Assembly: GCA_018065365.1 (NCBI GenBank)
Contig: JAGHTH010000031.1
Location: 1-6,105 of the forward strand
DNA length: 6,105 nt
Reading direction: 5' to 3'
DNA from: Candidatus Coliplasma caballi
Lineage (GTDB): Bacteria; Bacillota; Clostridia; Oscillospirales; CAG-382
In this document: piece by piece, positions 6,007 through 6,105 of the stretch
Layout of the letters: each line of letters starts with the position of its first letter
How positions within the stretch are numbered: position 1 is the stretch's first letter
Translations under genes and position numbers: made by a program
The notes under the pieces: generated by a model
Databases searched by the model: none
What the model was told of the DNA's origin: nothing
The model's input: only the letters and a program-made list of their open reading frames with translations

Positions 6007-6105
6007 CTCGACGCCCTGCCCGCCTGCCTGAAATATCTCGGCATCAAACGCGTCCGGGAGATCTGCGCGGGCAGAGCCGGGCGGGAGAAACTGCCCGCCG
6101 CGCTC
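6007..6105 (+). pseudogene. In-frame continuation after TAA, running off the right edge
   Basis: After the TAA at 6004-6006 the same frame stays open for 33 codons to the window end and reads like ordinary protein (LDALPACLKYLGIKRVREI and onward). It contains no ATG, GTG or TTG start, so it cannot begin a new gene here. The plus-strand frame one base later soon meets a TGA and the third reads poorly. This suggests one gene split by a nonsense change or a base error. An end of a short gene followed by chance open sequence remains possible. Confidence 0.4.

Noticed and set aside
5583..6047. A 154-codon minus-strand frame at the right end
   Set aside because: It covers the regulator promoter and is Ser/Arg/Ala-rich in the way of an antisense frame. 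The plus-strand frame has more natural composition and codon use.

Overview
The window looks like a chromosomal fragment of an uncultured or little-studied Firmicute of the Clostridia type. The evidence is a Firmicutes-like RNA polymerase beta subunit without the large late insertion of proteobacteria, sigma-A type promoters, Rho-independent terminators, and moderately GC-rich coding DNA separated by AT-rich gaps. No exact lineage can be named from the sequence alone.

Layout: positions 1-3455 (minus strand) hold most of rpoB, which runs off the left edge and lacks only its C-terminal tail. Positions 3456-3795 carry a dense regulatory region on the same strand: a near-consensus rpoB promoter, an A6T6 palindrome that may be an UP element, a leader of about 197 nt with a strong stem-loop and a possible 42-codon upstream ORF, and the terminator of the gene before it. 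Positions 3796-4830 (minus) encode a Gfo/Idh/MocA-family NAD(P)-dependent oxidoreductase. Positions 4947-5522 (minus) encode a TetR-family regulator with its own terminator and an extended -10 promoter. On the plus strand, divergent from the regulator, a reading frame begins near 5749 and is stopped by an in-frame TAA at 6004-6006. The same frame continues in protein-like form to the right edge, so this gene may be broken.

Gene relationships: rpoB has its own promoter and is cut off by a terminator from an unrelated metabolic gene, so it is not in the usual rplL-rpoB order here. The TetR regulator could act on its own promoter, on the divergent plus-strand gene, or on the oxidoreductase downstream. 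Only context supports any of these links.

I see no CRISPR array, mobile element, tRNA, rRNA or obvious new defence or biosynthetic system. The most interesting signals are regulatory: the rpoB leader, a hairpin that could set the spacing of a distant Shine-Dalgarno before the oxidoreductase, a direct repeat two helical turns apart at the regulator promoter, and the interrupted plus-strand gene. The very long open frame on the plus strand across 441-3647 is a mirror of rpoB codon bias and not a gene.
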